Below, in pieces: positions 26,592 to 34,297 of a stretch of 59,483 nt of DNA (positions within the stretch are counted from its first letter, which is position 1; the number at the start of each line of letters is the position of its first letter). The notes under the pieces are model-generated. The model made no database searches. It saw only the letters and a program-made list of their open reading frames with translations, and was not told where the DNA came from. The stretch covers positions 1-59,483 of the forward strand of contig JACPDG010000065.1 of NCBI GenBank assembly GCA_016184125.1, given 5' to 3'. The position numbers were made by a program, and so were the translations under genes. The DNA comes from Candidatus Rokuibacteriota bacterium (GTDB taxonomy: Bacteria; Methylomirabilota; Methylomirabilia; Rokubacteriales; CSP1-6).

Positions 26592-26603
26592 CTTGTATAC
26601 AAG
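26592..26603. promoter_or_regulatory. Putative GntR operator
   Basis: CTTGTATACAAG is a perfect 12-bp palindrome, 4 bp before the GntR start codon. The TTGTATACAA core is of the type bound by FadR/VanR-branch GntR proteins. It covers the predicted -10 box, so binding would block transcription. Confidence 0.65.
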
Positions 26604-26622
26604 CCGCACACCAGCAGGTCAA
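26594..26622 (-). promoter_or_regulatory. Predicted sigma70 promoter of the GntR operon, near-leaderless
   Basis: On the minus strand, TTGACC (26622-26617), a 17-nt spacer and TATACA (26599-26594) make a good promoter. The distance from the -10 to ATG 26587 is only 6 nt, so the transcript would begin at or next to the start codon, a leaderless message. Confidence 0.55.
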
Positions 26623-26627
26623 GCCCC

Positions 26628-27680
26628 TCAGTACCGGTCGATGACCGTCACGCCCACCGTCGAGAACGCGTCCATCGACGCGAGCACGCCGCCCGCCTCC
26701 TCGAGCGGCACGCTCCGGCTCACGAGCTTCCCGGGGGCGAGCTTGCCCGTCTCCACCATCGCGAGCATCGCGCCGAACCGCGTCGCGGGCATGCCGTACG
26801 AGCCGACGAGGCTGACTTCCTTCAGCACCACGAGATCGATCGGGAGCGCGACCTGCCCCTGCTCCGCCGACGACGTGAGACCGATCTGCACGTGCCGTCC
26901 CTGCTTGCGCAGCGACATCACGGACGCCTGGCACGTGGCCGCGATGCCGAGCGCGTCGACGGACACGTGCGCGCCGCCGTCGGTGAGGCGAGCGATCTCC
27001 TTCACGGCGTTCGCCTGCGTCCCGTTGATCGTCGCCACGGCGCCGAGCCGCGTCGCCCAGTCGAGCTTCTCGTCGCTGATGTCCACGGCCACGACGTTCG
27101 CGCCGAGCGCGGACGCGATGTGCACCGCCGAGAGGCCGACGCCGCCGCAGCCGTGCACCGCGACCCACTCGCCGGCCATGACCTTCGCGCGGTCCACGAG
27201 CGCGTGGAACGACGTCATGAACCGGCACCCCATGCTCGCGGCCTCCACGAAGTCGATGGACGCGGGCAGCGGCACGAGGTTCACGTCGGCGAACGGCACG
27301 CCGACGTAGCGGCCGAAGCCGCCCCAGTAGGCGATGCCCGGCGTGAACCGGGTGTCGCAGAGATGCGCCTGCCCGTTCCGGCACCAGTCGCACGAGCCCT
27401 CGCCCTGGCTGAACGGCACGAGCACACGGTCGCCCTTCTTCACGCGCGTGACCTCGGGCGACACTTCCTCCACCACGCCACAGAACTCGTGTCCGAGAAC
27501 GTGCGGGAAGGAGAGCTTCAGCCCGAACCACGACCAGTCGCCCGTCCACGCGTGCCAGTCGCTCCGGCAGATGCCGTTCGCCTCGACGCGGACGATCGCG
27601 CCGTTCGCGAAGAGCGCCGGGTCCTTGACGTCCTGCACCTCGAGCGGCCGGCGAATGCCTTCCATCACGGCTGCACGCAT
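26628..27680 (-). CDS. Zinc-dependent alcohol dehydrogenase (MDR family)
   Basis: NAD(P)-dependent medium-chain dehydrogenase, 350 residues. Catalytic zinc positions Cys38 and the GHE at 63-65 are present; the nucleotide site is HGCGGVGLSAVHIA. In the structural zinc lobe three cysteines (97, 100, 108) remain and Glu94 takes the place of the first. AAGGAG lies 10 nt before ATG 27680. It ends 40 bp before the GntR gene, whose promoter fills the gap. Substrate not predictable. Confidence 0.9.
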   Translation of the reverse strand: MRAAVMEGIRRPLEVQDVKDPALFANGAIVRVEANGICRSDWHAWTGDWSWFGLKLSFPHVLGHEFCGVVEEVSPEVTRVKKGDRVLVPFSQGEGSCDWCRNGQAHLCDTRFTPGIAYWGGFGRYVGVPFADVNLVPLPASIDFVEAASMGCRFMTSFHALVDRAKVMAGEWVAVHGCGGVGLSAVHIASALGANVVAVDISDEKLDWATRLGAVATINGTQANAVKEIARLTDGGAHVSVDALGIAATCQASVMSLRKQGRHVQIGLTSSAEQGQVALPIDLVVLKEVSLVGSYGMPATRFGAMLAMVETGKLAPGKLVSRSVPLEEAGGVLASMDAFSTVGVTVIDRY

Positions 27681-27697
27681 CGCGGGTCTCCTTCCTC

Positions 27698-27774
27698 GTG
27701 GGGGGCCCCGAAATGGCCCCCCACACCCCCCCATCGCTCGGAAGCGGCCCGGGACACCCGGGCCGCTCCTCGGG
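27698..27774 (+). repeat. Palindromic element copy R3
   Basis: Outer hairpin (GGGGGGCCCCGAAATGG then CCCCCC), linker, TCGCTCGGAAGC, inner hairpin arms GCGGCCCGGG and CCCGGGCCGC, and TCCTCGGGTTCACG. The inner arms carry paired changes compared with other copies (GGCCC against GGGCC), which keeps the hairpin and argues that the structure is maintained. It lies upstream of the alcohol dehydrogenase gene. Confidence 0.85.
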
Positions 27775-27788
27775 TTCACGCTCCTCGG

Positions 27789-27813
27789 CAGGGGGCCCCG
27801 AAATGGCCCTCCC
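27789..27813 (+). repeat. Partial palindromic element R4 (outer hairpin only)
   Basis: CAGGGGGCCCCGAAATGG then CCCTCC repeats the outer hairpin of R3 just 15 bp after it, with no inner hairpin or tail. It lies next to the stop of the VOC gene. Confidence 0.7.
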
Positions 27814-27820
27814 GATTCTC

Positions 27821-28687
27821 CTACAGCTCCTGGCCGAGCGGTGCGACGAGACCGGGACGGCCCGACCATTCCCAGCCGAGCGTCGTGCGCGAGATCCCGA
27901 GCAACAGTCCGGCGAGCGCGCTCGGGTGCACCCAGAGGCCGTCCTGCTCCTTCGCGGGGTCCGGGCCGCGCGGCGTCCACCGCGCGCCGCGCGCGTCGAG
28001 CCGCTCGATGATCGGCCGCACGTCGTCCACCTCGCAATAGCACATGTAGAGCGAGTCGCCGCGCCTCGCGACCCACCGCCCCATCGCCGAATCGGGCTTC
28101 ACGACCTGCGAGATCTCGATGCGATCGAGCCGCCCGGGCGGGTCGAAGAGCGTCAACGTCCCGGCGTAACCGAACCGCTCGCTCGCGATCGGGGAGAAGC
28201 GTCGCGGGTCGAGATCGAAGAGCGCCGTGAAGCGCGCGGCCGCGAGACGCCAGTCGGACACGAGCGTGTTCGTGACCTCGTAGAGGTGGCGCACCGGCCC
28301 GGCGCGCCGCCGGGGACGCACGGGAGTCAGCACGACCGGCATCCCGAAACACTCCGCGGCGTCGAGATACGTCTGCTCGCCGTCCACGCTGAACGGCACA
28401 CCGAGGCCGGTAAGCCGCGCCTGGAGCGCCGCCACGTCGCGCACCGAGAACCCGGCTGTCATGAGTCCTTCGCCCCAGCGATCGAGATGCCGGCCAGCGC
28501 GGCCGGTGCCTGCCGGCTCGCACAGCTCGATCTCGCTGTCGCCGACGGCGAGCACCGTTCGCCGCGCGGCGAGCTCGCGGCTCTCGTCCTCGCGCACGGG
28601 CTCGGCGCCGAGGACGTCGTTGAACACTCGAGCGGCCGCCACACGGTCGCGCACGACGATCTGCACCCGGTCCACGCGCTCGATCAT
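27821..28687 (-). CDS. VOC-family protein with two glyoxalase-like modules
   Basis: 288 residues with two vicinal-oxygen-chelate modules: residues about 1-115, beginning MIERVDRVQIVVRD with LCEPAG, and about 125-285, with VRHLYEVTN, FDLDPRRF and LWVHPSALAG. Such proteins are dioxygenases, isomerases or binding proteins; candidate metal ligands include His130 in RHLYEV and the late His in WVHPSA. The gene is divergent from the helicase and follows no obvious pathway partner. Function unresolved. Confidence 0.75.
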   Translation of the reverse strand: MIERVDRVQIVVRDRVAAARVFNDVLGAEPVREDESRELAARRTVLAVGDSEIELCEPAGTGRAGRHLDRWGEGLMTAGFSVRDVAALQARLTGLGVPFSVDGEQTYLDAAECFGMPVVLTPVRPRRRAGPVRHLYEVTNTLVSDWRLAAARFTALFDLDPRRFSPIASERFGYAGTLTLFDPPGRLDRIEISQVVKPDSAMGRWVARRGDSLYMCYCEVDDVRPIIERLDARGARWTPRGPDPAKEQDGLWVHPSALAGLLLGISRTTLGWEWSGRPGLVAPLGQEL

Positions 28688-28729
28688 CACCGTATCGTCC
28701 CCTTCCTCCGAGTGGCCACCGACGCCAGA

Positions 28730-28744
28730 GTGTAGCCGATACAC
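28730..28744. promoter_or_regulatory. Inverted repeat in the VOC/helicase divergent region
   Basis: GTGTA (28730-28734), 5 nt, TACAC (28740-28744) is a small perfect inverted repeat 43 bp upstream of the VOC start codon. It could be an operator; no cognate regulator lies next to it. Confidence 0.25.
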
Positions 28745-28803
28745 GCCACGGCGAACGGGTGAGCGGGCAGCACGATTGCTCGAACGAGCCTATGATGATC
28801 TCC

Positions 28804-31560
28804 ATGGACACGTCATTCGAAGCCCTCGGCCTCGTGGAGCCCTTGCTCCGCGCGCTGGGCGAGGAAGGCTACGAGGCGCCGACGCCGATCCAGGCGAGCG
28901 CGGTCCCGGCGCTGCTCGCCGGTCGCGACGTGCTCGGGCAGGCGCAGACCGGCACCGGCAAGACCGCGGCGTTCGCGCTGCCCATGCTCCAGCGGCTCGC
29001 GCTCGAGCCGGTCGCGCTGCAGGGCCTCGTCCTGACGCCGACGAGGGAGCTCGCCATCCAGGTCGCGGAAGCGATTCACACCTACGGCCGCCACCTGCCG
29101 GGCGTGCGCGTCGCGCCGATCTACGGCGGGCAGCCGATGCCCAAGCAGGTCCGCCGCCTCGCGATGGGCCTGCACGTCGTCGTCGGCACGCCGGGACGCC
29201 TGCTCGACCATCGCCGCCGCGGCACGCTGGACCTGTCCACCGTCACGTTCGTCGTCCTGGACGAGGGCGACGAGATGCTGCGCATGGGCTTCATCGACGA
29301 CGTCGAGACGATCCTCGGCGCGCTGCCCGAGACGCGCCAGACCGCGCTGTTCTCCGCGACGATGCCGGCCGAGATCGTCCGGATCGCCGAGCGACACCTG
29401 CGCGATCCCGTCCACTTCGAGATCGATCAGCGCGCGGTCACGGTGCCGACCATCGACCAGCGGTACCTGAACGTCGGGATCCGCCAGAAGCTCGACGCGC
29501 TGACCCGGATCCTCGAGGTCGAGGACACCGACGCGGTCCTGGTCTTCGTGCGGACGAAGACCGGCGCCGCGGAGCTGACCGAGCGCCTCCAGCATCGCGG
29601 CTGGGACGCCGAGGCCATGCACGGCGACATGTCGCAGGCGCAGCGCGAGAACGTCGTGCGGCGGCTTCGCGACGGTCAGGTCGACATCGTGGTGGCGACG
29701 GACGTCGCCGCGCGCGGTCTCGACGTCGAGCGCATCTCGCACGTCGTCAATCACGACATCCCCTACGATCCCGAGTCGTACGTCCACCGTGTCGGACGCA
29801 CGGCCCGCGCGGGACGCCCGGGCGTGAGCGTGCTGTTCGTCACGCCGCGCGAGACCCGGCTGCTTCGCGAGATCGAGCGCTACACGAGACAGCGCATCAC
29901 GCCGATGAGGATGCCCACGCGCGCGGACGTCGCCGCGCGCCGCGTCGAGCTCTTCAAGGACAGTCTCAAGACCACCATTGCGGAGGGCAACCTGGAGCCG
30001 TACCTGGCGCTCGTGGAGGAGCTCGCCGAGGAAGGTCCGTACGAGATCGCCGAGGTCGCGGCGGCGGCCGCGCGGCTGGCCGGAGGCGATCGTCCTCTGG
30101 AGCTCGTCGCTGACGGCACGGCCGGCCGTGACGGCGAAGACGGTGACGCGACCGTGCGGCTGTTCATCAATGCCGGCCGCCAGCACGGTCTGAGACCCGC
30201 TGACGTCGTCGGCGCCATCGCCAACGAGGCCGGCATCCCCGGCGCCGCCATCACCGGCGTCGACATCTACGACCGCTTCACGTTCCTCGAGATCCCCGCC
30301 CGGTACCAGGACCAGGTGCTCACGCGCATGAGCGGCAGCACGATCCGGAACCGACCGGTGCTCGTGACGGTCGCGGTGCCGCGCGGCGATGGGGCGCCGG
30401 AGGAATGGCAACCATCGCGCGCCGCGGAGCGGCCCGCGGCACCGAGCGCGCCGGGCGCGATGGAGCGGCCAACGGCCCCCGGCGCGCCGCGGGCCGAGGA
30501 ACGGCCGACGGAAGCCGGCGCGCCGCGGGCCGTAGAGCCGCCGACGGCACCCGGAGCACCGCACCCCGTGGAGCAGCCGAGAGCACCCGGCGCCCCGCAC
30601 ACCGGTGAGGACGATGAAGCGCGCGGCGCCGGTCCCGCTGCCCCGCGACCGGACCGCCGAGAGTCGCGTGCCGAGCGGCGAGCGCGGGAGCGCCGCCAGC
30701 AGCGGGAGGGTTTGACCCCGGAGCGCGGCGACGGTGAGACGGCCGACCGCGACCGGGGCGCGGCGCCGACGTCAGCCCGCGACGATGCGCGGCCGGGCGG
30801 CAGGCTTGTTCACGAGACTGCCGAGCGCGGCGAAGCGCCGCCGCGTCCGCCGCGCCCGGACCGGTGGACGGAACGCGGCGGCGACCGTGGCGCTCCGCGC
30901 GGCCGCAGCGACCGGGAAGGTGCCGGCCGCTGGAAGGGGCGGCGCGACCGAGAGCGACGGGGAGGGCCCGACCGAGAGCGAGCAGGACCGCCTTACGAAG
31001 AGCGACCGGGACGCGCGTACGGAGAGCGCGAGCGAGGTGAACAGCCGGACCGAGACCGAGCGCCCCGGTGGAGCGCCAGGCGTGGCGACGCGCGGCGCAC
31101 CGCACCGGGTGCCGGTCGCTGGCGCGGACCGCGTGACAGCGCGCCGCCGGCGCGCGATCGCGGCGAGCGGCCGCGGGACGGCGAGTGGCCGCGTGCTGGC
31201 GAGCGCCCGCGGGGCGGCGAATGGCCGCGCGGCGGCGAGCGCCCCGAGGGACAGCGACCAGGCGGCAAGCGCTTCGGCCCGCCTCGCTCAGGCCAGCGGT
31301 GGCGCGATCAGGGCGGCCGTCGCGATCGACCGGGTGGCGGGCGGTTCGAACCGCCGTGGAAGAAGCGGCGCTCCGATGACGCGCGCGGCGATCGGCCATC
31401 GGGCGCCGGCCCGCGAAGCGATCGGGCGGGCGCCGGCGGCGGCCAGCCACGCAGCGAGGAGCCGCCGGCCGAGCGTCCCTTCTACGAGCGGTTCCGGCCG
31501 GGCGGGCGCTGGAAGCCGAAGCCCCGCGGTGATCGGCCGTTCCGCAAGCGTCGCCGGTAG
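28804..31560 (+). CDS. DEAD-box RNA helicase with DbpA-like RNA-binding domain and long disordered RG/proline-rich tail
   Basis: ATP-dependent RNA helicase, about 918 residues. Core: Q motif APTPIQ, Walker A AQTGTGKT, PTRELA, TPGR, motif II DEGD in place of DEAD, SAT, and HRVGRTARAGR. After the core comes a DbpA-type RNA-binding domain (from TVRLFINAGRQHGL to PVLVTVAVPRG). The last 360 residues are low-complexity: five 12-residue Pro/Glu repeats, then Arg/Gly/Asp-rich sequence ending PFRKRRR. CsdA/DeaD helicases have shorter tails. ATG 28804 gives MDTSFEALGL; ATG 28792 is an alternative. Likely roles are ribosome assembly and cold adaptation. Confidence 0.92.
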   Translation: MDTSFEALGLVEPLLRALGEEGYEAPTPIQASAVPALLAGRDVLGQAQTGTGKTAAFALPMLQRLALEPVALQGLVLTPTRELAIQVAEAIHTYGRHLPGVRVAPIYGGQPMPKQVRRLAMGLHVVVGTPGRLLDHRRRGTLDLSTVTFVVLDEGDEMLRMGFIDDVETILGALPETRQTALFSATMPAEIVRIAERHLRDPVHFEIDQRAVTVPTIDQRYLNVGIRQKLDALTRILEVEDTDAVLVFVRTKTGAAELTERLQHRGWDAEAMHGDMSQAQRENVVRRLRDGQVDIVVATDVAARGLDVERISHVVNHDIPYDPESYVHRVGRTARAGRPGVSVLFVTPRETRLLREIERYTRQRITPMRMPTRADVAARRVELFKDSLKTTIAEGNLEPYLALVEELAEEGPYEIAEVAAAAARLAGGDRPLELVADGTAGRDGEDGDATVRLFINAGRQHGLRPADVVGAIANEAGIPGAAITGVDIYDRFTFLEIPARYQDQVLTRMSGSTIRNRPVLVTVAVPRGDGAPEEWQPSRAAERPAAPSAPGAMERPTAPGAPRAEERPTEAGAPRAVEPPTAPGAPHPVEQPRAPGAPHTGEDDEARGAGPAAPRPDRRESRAERRARERRQQREGLTPERGDGETADRDRGAAPTSARDDARPGGRLVHETAERGEAPPRPPRPDRWTERGGDRGAPRGRSDREGAGRWKGRRDRERRGGPDRERAGPPYEERPGRAYGERERGEQPDRDRAPRWSARRGDARRTAPGAGRWRGPRDSAPPARDRGERPRDGEWPRAGERPRGGEWPRGGERPEGQRPGGKRFGPPRSGQRWRDQGGRRDRPGGGRFEPPWKKRRSDDARGDRPSGAGPRSDRAGAGGGQPRSEEPPAERPFYERFRPGGRWKPKPRGDRPFRKRRR
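30427..30606 (+). repeat. Five 36-bp tandem repeats inside the helicase gene
   Basis: Units begin at 30427, 30463, 30499, 30535 and 30571. They encode 12-residue repeats of the type ERPTAPGAPRAE, all in phase. The repeats open the disordered tail and show that it grew by in-frame duplication. Confidence 0.8.
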
Positions 31561-31678
31561 ACGCGACCGCCGCGCACGGTCTTGGCCAGACGCCTGCGCG
31601 CTCACCTTTGCCGGGGCTCCTGGTCACGTACCGGACTTGCGTCTCCTCGAACTCGCATGCGCCGCATCGCCTGGGCGC

Positions 31679-31756
31679 GACGCCGGCGACTATGAGCACC
31701 ACCCAGCCGTAGAAGGGTGGGCGTGATGAGGTGGCCACGCCAGGCCCAACCGACAC
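31679..31756 (-). pseudogene. 5' stub of an MFS transporter
   Basis: The 26 codons read from GTG 31756 include SSRPPFYGWVVLIVAGV, the characteristic N-terminus and first helix of oxalate/formate-antiporter-like MFS proteins. Similarity ends after this helix, where the frame runs into Arg-rich noise. AAAGGAG overlaps the start region, with a TTG 6 nt beyond it, so the original translation signal survives. The remaining 31561-31678 shows no other gene. Confidence 0.55.
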
Positions 31757-31817
31757 TCCTTTGGGAGCCGGACCGCCTGACTGCCGCCGTTCTGGAAGAG
31801 CTTCGCGCGAGTAGTTT

Positions 31818-32117
31818 TCATGGCGTGAGTCCAGACCGGCGAGTCAGGCCGGCCTTCGACTGGACCCTGTACTGGGGCAACTCCTCTCGCAGGACTCGAC
31901 GCAGCGTCTCTTCGAGATTCTGTTCGGCCGATTCCGCGAAGCGGCGTAGAGCATCATTGATGAGCGTCTGATAGCTGCCGCCTCCGGCCTTGTGAACCTG
32001 CCCCCTGAACCACTGAAGGATGTCGTCGTCGATCCGAATCGTGATTCGCGTTTTGCCTGACGGGGTGCGAAGAACAGCGCCGCGTCGACCGGCCCTAAAG
32101 TCGTACTGCCTTTTCAT
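31818..32117 (-). CDS. brnA: BrnA-family antitoxin
   Basis: 99-residue ribbon-helix-helix protein. MKRQYDFRAGRRGAV is the usual BrnA N-terminus, and KTRITIRIDDDILQWFR followed by GSYQTLINDALRRF is the DNA-binding core. BrnA normally neutralises the BrnT ribonuclease encoded just before it and represses the operon. Here only a BrnT fragment precedes it, in the same frame, so BrnA is an orphan. The C-terminal 30 residues (TLRRVLREELPQY) are helical. Confidence 0.85.
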   Translation of the reverse strand: MKRQYDFRAGRRGAVLRTPSGKTRITIRIDDDILQWFRGQVHKAGGGSYQTLINDALRRFAESAEQNLEETLRRVLREELPQYRVQSKAGLTRRSGLTP

Positions 32118-32228
32118 CGCGCATCCTACGAGAACCCGGCCGAGCGCGTCCACGCCAAGCGTGATGAACCGGTCCTCCTCGTCCGAGCCCTCATCCACGA
32201 TGGTGATCGCACGCTCGTCATGAAAAAC
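32118..32228 (-). pseudogene. brnT: BrnT toxin remnant, in frame with brnA
   Basis: 37 codons reading VFHDERAITIVD and then DRFITLGVDALGRVLV match the middle of BrnT toxins. The first ~25 residues, with the start codon, and the C-terminal RNase part with its arginine-rich motif are missing. The fragment runs without a stop into brnA. It begins right at the T-run of a terminator-like hairpin, which suggests a deletion endpoint there. Confidence 0.6.
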
Positions 32229-32249
32229 CCCCCAGCGACGAAGAGGGGT
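32223..32249 (-). terminator. Candidate intrinsic terminator of the peptide-binding-protein gene
   Basis: On the minus strand ACCCC, an 11-nt loop region, GGGG and then TTTTT follow one another about 125 nt after the stop at 32376. The stem is short. A perfect palindrome GCCCGCC/GGCGGGC (32252-32265) lies directly before it and may add to it. Confidence 0.4.
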
Positions 32250-32375
32250 CGGCCCGCCGGCGGGCGTGCACGCAGGGCGGAGGAGGGGCTCCCGGGAGCT
32301 CCTCCCCCACCCGCGTGCAGGCACGTCCCGGCGGAGAGCGCGTGCCGCATGCAGCCGCCTCGCGGATGAGGCCGG

Positions 32376-33944
32376 CTAGCGCTTGTCGAGCCACACGTTC
32401 CAGAAGTGCATGTACGGGCCGGGCCGGTAGCCCTGCACCTCCTTGCGCTTCGCGTCGAGCCGGAAGTAGTCGCCGAACCTGATGCGCCCCGCGTCGGCGT
32501 AGAAGATCGCCTGGACCTTCTCCCAGATCGCGTAGCGCTTCTTGAAGTCGGGCTCTTTCTGCATCGCCTGCAGGAGCTCGTCCTTCTCGGGGTTGCACCA
32601 CCAGCCGGGCCAGTTGCAGTTGACCTGCGACGACGTCGCCGGCTCCGGCACGAAGACGAACGCGGTGCTGAACACGTCCCAGAGCTCCGGCTTGTTGCGC
32701 CGCTGCACGACGGTCGCCCAGTCGCTCACCTGGAGATCGATCTTGAAGCCGATCTCCTCGAGCTGGCTCTTCGCGACGAGCGCCGGCTTGTAGTGGTGCT
32801 CGTACTCGGTCGTGACGATCCACCGGACCGGCTGCCCCTGGTAGCCGGCTTCCTTGAGGAGGCGCCGCGCCTTGTCCTTGTTCTTCTGGTTGTAGAGCTC
32901 GGCGCCCGCCTTCGAGTGCCAGGCCTGCTCCTGGAAGAAGAGGCCGGGATCGAGCCGGAAGAAGTCCTTGTGCCCCATCGCCGCGAGCATCATCGGCTCG
33001 ATGTCGAGCGCGGCCTGGATGGCCTGCCGCAAGCGCTTGTCCGTCATCAGACCCTGCTTGGTGTTCGGCACGGCGACGGCCCAGCCGTACGGTTTCGCGA
33101 CAACGGGATCCACGCCGGGCGTCGACTTGACCCGATCGTACTGGTCGGGCTTGACCTGCTGGATGTAGGTGTACTCGCCGGTCGCGATGCCGGCCTGCCG
33201 GGTCGCGTAGTCGGGGACCGGGATGAAGTAGAGCTCGTCGACGTAGGCGACACGCTGCCCCGCGAGACCGTTCGCGGGTTCGGTGCGCGAGACGTAGCCG
33301 TCGAAGCGGGCGAACTTGATGTGCCGGTCCGGCTTGTGCTCGACGAACTTGAACGGACCGGTGCCGACGAATTCCTTGAGCTGACCGTCGCCCGTCGCCT
33401 TGATGATCTCTTCCGGCATGATGACGGCGGCGCTGTCGACCTGCGCGAGCACCGTGAGGAGCCCCGCGGACGGCTGCTTCAGCCGGATCTCGACGGTGAG
33501 CGGGCCCTTGGCCTCGACCGCCTCGACGCTCTTGAAGATCGCCTTGCCGGGGCTGGCGAGCTTGCCCCATCGCACCAGCGATGCGACCACGTCGCCGGAC
33601 GTCATCTCCTTGCCGTTGTGGAACTTGACCCCCTTGCGGAGGCGGATCACGTATCGCTTGCCGCCGTCCCTGACGTCGACGCCGTCGGCGAGATGCGGCC
33701 GGGGCTGGTACTTGGCGTCGAGCGCGAAGAGCCCCTCGAACGTGTTGATCGTGACTTCGCGGGTGATGACGGCCGTGGTCGTCGGCGGATCGAGCGTCGG
33801 CGGCTCGCCGATCATCCCGATCCTGAGCACGCCGCCCTTCTTCGGCGCCTGGGCCTGGATGACGTCCGGCGAGGCAAGGAGCCAGACGGAAACCGCCGCG
33901 ACGACGACGGCGGCGAGCATGCACGTGAGCCGGGAGCGCGACAT
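32376..33944 (-). CDS. Family 5 extracellular solute-binding protein (peptide/nickel ABC type)
   Basis: 522-residue periplasmic binding protein of the DppA/OppA (SBP_bac_5) family. A signal peptide ends near IQAQAPKK. The mature part has GVLRIGMIGEPPTLDPPTTT and the family motif RKGVKFHNGKEMTSGDV near residue 100. GGAGGAGAACG gives a strong ribosome site. No permease or ATPase genes adjoin it, so it is an orphan that must work with a transporter elsewhere. Ligand unknown. Confidence 0.92.
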   Translation of the reverse strand: MSRSRLTCMLAAVVVAAVSVWLLASPDVIQAQAPKKGGVLRIGMIGEPPTLDPPTTTAVITREVTINTFEGLFALDAKYQPRPHLADGVDVRDGGKRYVIRLRKGVKFHNGKEMTSGDVVASLVRWGKLASPGKAIFKSVEAVEAKGPLTVEIRLKQPSAGLLTVLAQVDSAAVIMPEEIIKATGDGQLKEFVGTGPFKFVEHKPDRHIKFARFDGYVSRTEPANGLAGQRVAYVDELYFIPVPDYATRQAGIATGEYTYIQQVKPDQYDRVKSTPGVDPVVAKPYGWAVAVPNTKQGLMTDKRLRQAIQAALDIEPMMLAAMGHKDFFRLDPGLFFQEQAWHSKAGAELYNQKNKDKARRLLKEAGYQGQPVRWIVTTEYEHHYKPALVAKSQLEEIGFKIDLQVSDWATVVQRRNKPELWDVFSTAFVFVPEPATSSQVNCNWPGWWCNPEKDELLQAMQKEPDFKKRYAIWEKVQAIFYADAGRIRFGDYFRLDAKRKEVQGYRPGPYMHFWNVWLDKR

Positions 33945-34086
33945 CGTTCTCCTCCTGAAAGTTCGGAAGTGGTGAAACCCTGTCCCGGGCATCCTACGGG
34001 CCGCTCGGGAGCCGATTCAATACGCAATCGTGATCGCGGCGGCAACAATGAGCCGCCTGGCTCACGCGACCCCTGCGCGGCTCTCA

Positions 34087-34240
34087 GGGCCCGTGAACGA
34101 CATCGAGGGCCGTCCCGGGTTTCGCAGGTGCGTCCGCGCACCCCACGGGTGCGTCCGCGCACCCCACGGGTGCGTCCGCGCACCCCTCCCGGGACGGCTC
34201 CGAGCGCTGGGGGGTATGGGGAGCCATTTCGGGGCCCCCC
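34087..34240 (-). repeat. Palindromic element copy R5 with a three-unit mini-hairpin array
   Basis: Reverse-oriented copy: tail GGGCCCGTGAACGAC, TCGAGGGCC, inner arms GTCCCGGG and CCCGGGAC held 72 nt apart by an array, then CTCCGAGCGCTGGGG and the outer hairpin CCATTTCGGGGCCCCCC. It fills most of the 353-bp gap between the binding-protein gene and the crotonase gene; nothing else is recognisable there apart from their ribosome sites. Confidence 0.85.
34127..34189 (-). repeat. Three 21-bp tandem units in R5
   Basis: Units at 34127, 34148 and 34169 each begin GGTGCGTCCGCGCACC, which by itself folds with GGTGCG pairing to CGCACC. The array sits exactly in the loop of the element's inner hairpin. 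Confidence 0.85.
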
Positions 34241-34297
34241 ATGACGTCAGTACACTGCACCGACAACCGTTGCTGCTCGACGCGAGGAGGCGTCCCG

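Noticed and set aside
29260..29280. DEGD in the helicase as proof of an inactive enzyme
   Set aside because: The first Asp-Glu and the last Asp of motif II are kept; only the third position changes, and all other helicase motifs are intact.
31717..31971. An 84-codon plus-strand frame in the helicase-brnA gap
   Set aside because: It is antisense to the MFS stub and the brnA 3' end and has no protein-like features.
32406..34244. A 612-codon open frame on the plus strand across the peptide-binding-protein gene
   Set aside because: It is antisense to a gene with signal peptide, ribosome site and clear family motifs; its product is Arg/Asp/Val-rich and resembles nothing. High GC makes long antisense frames common here.
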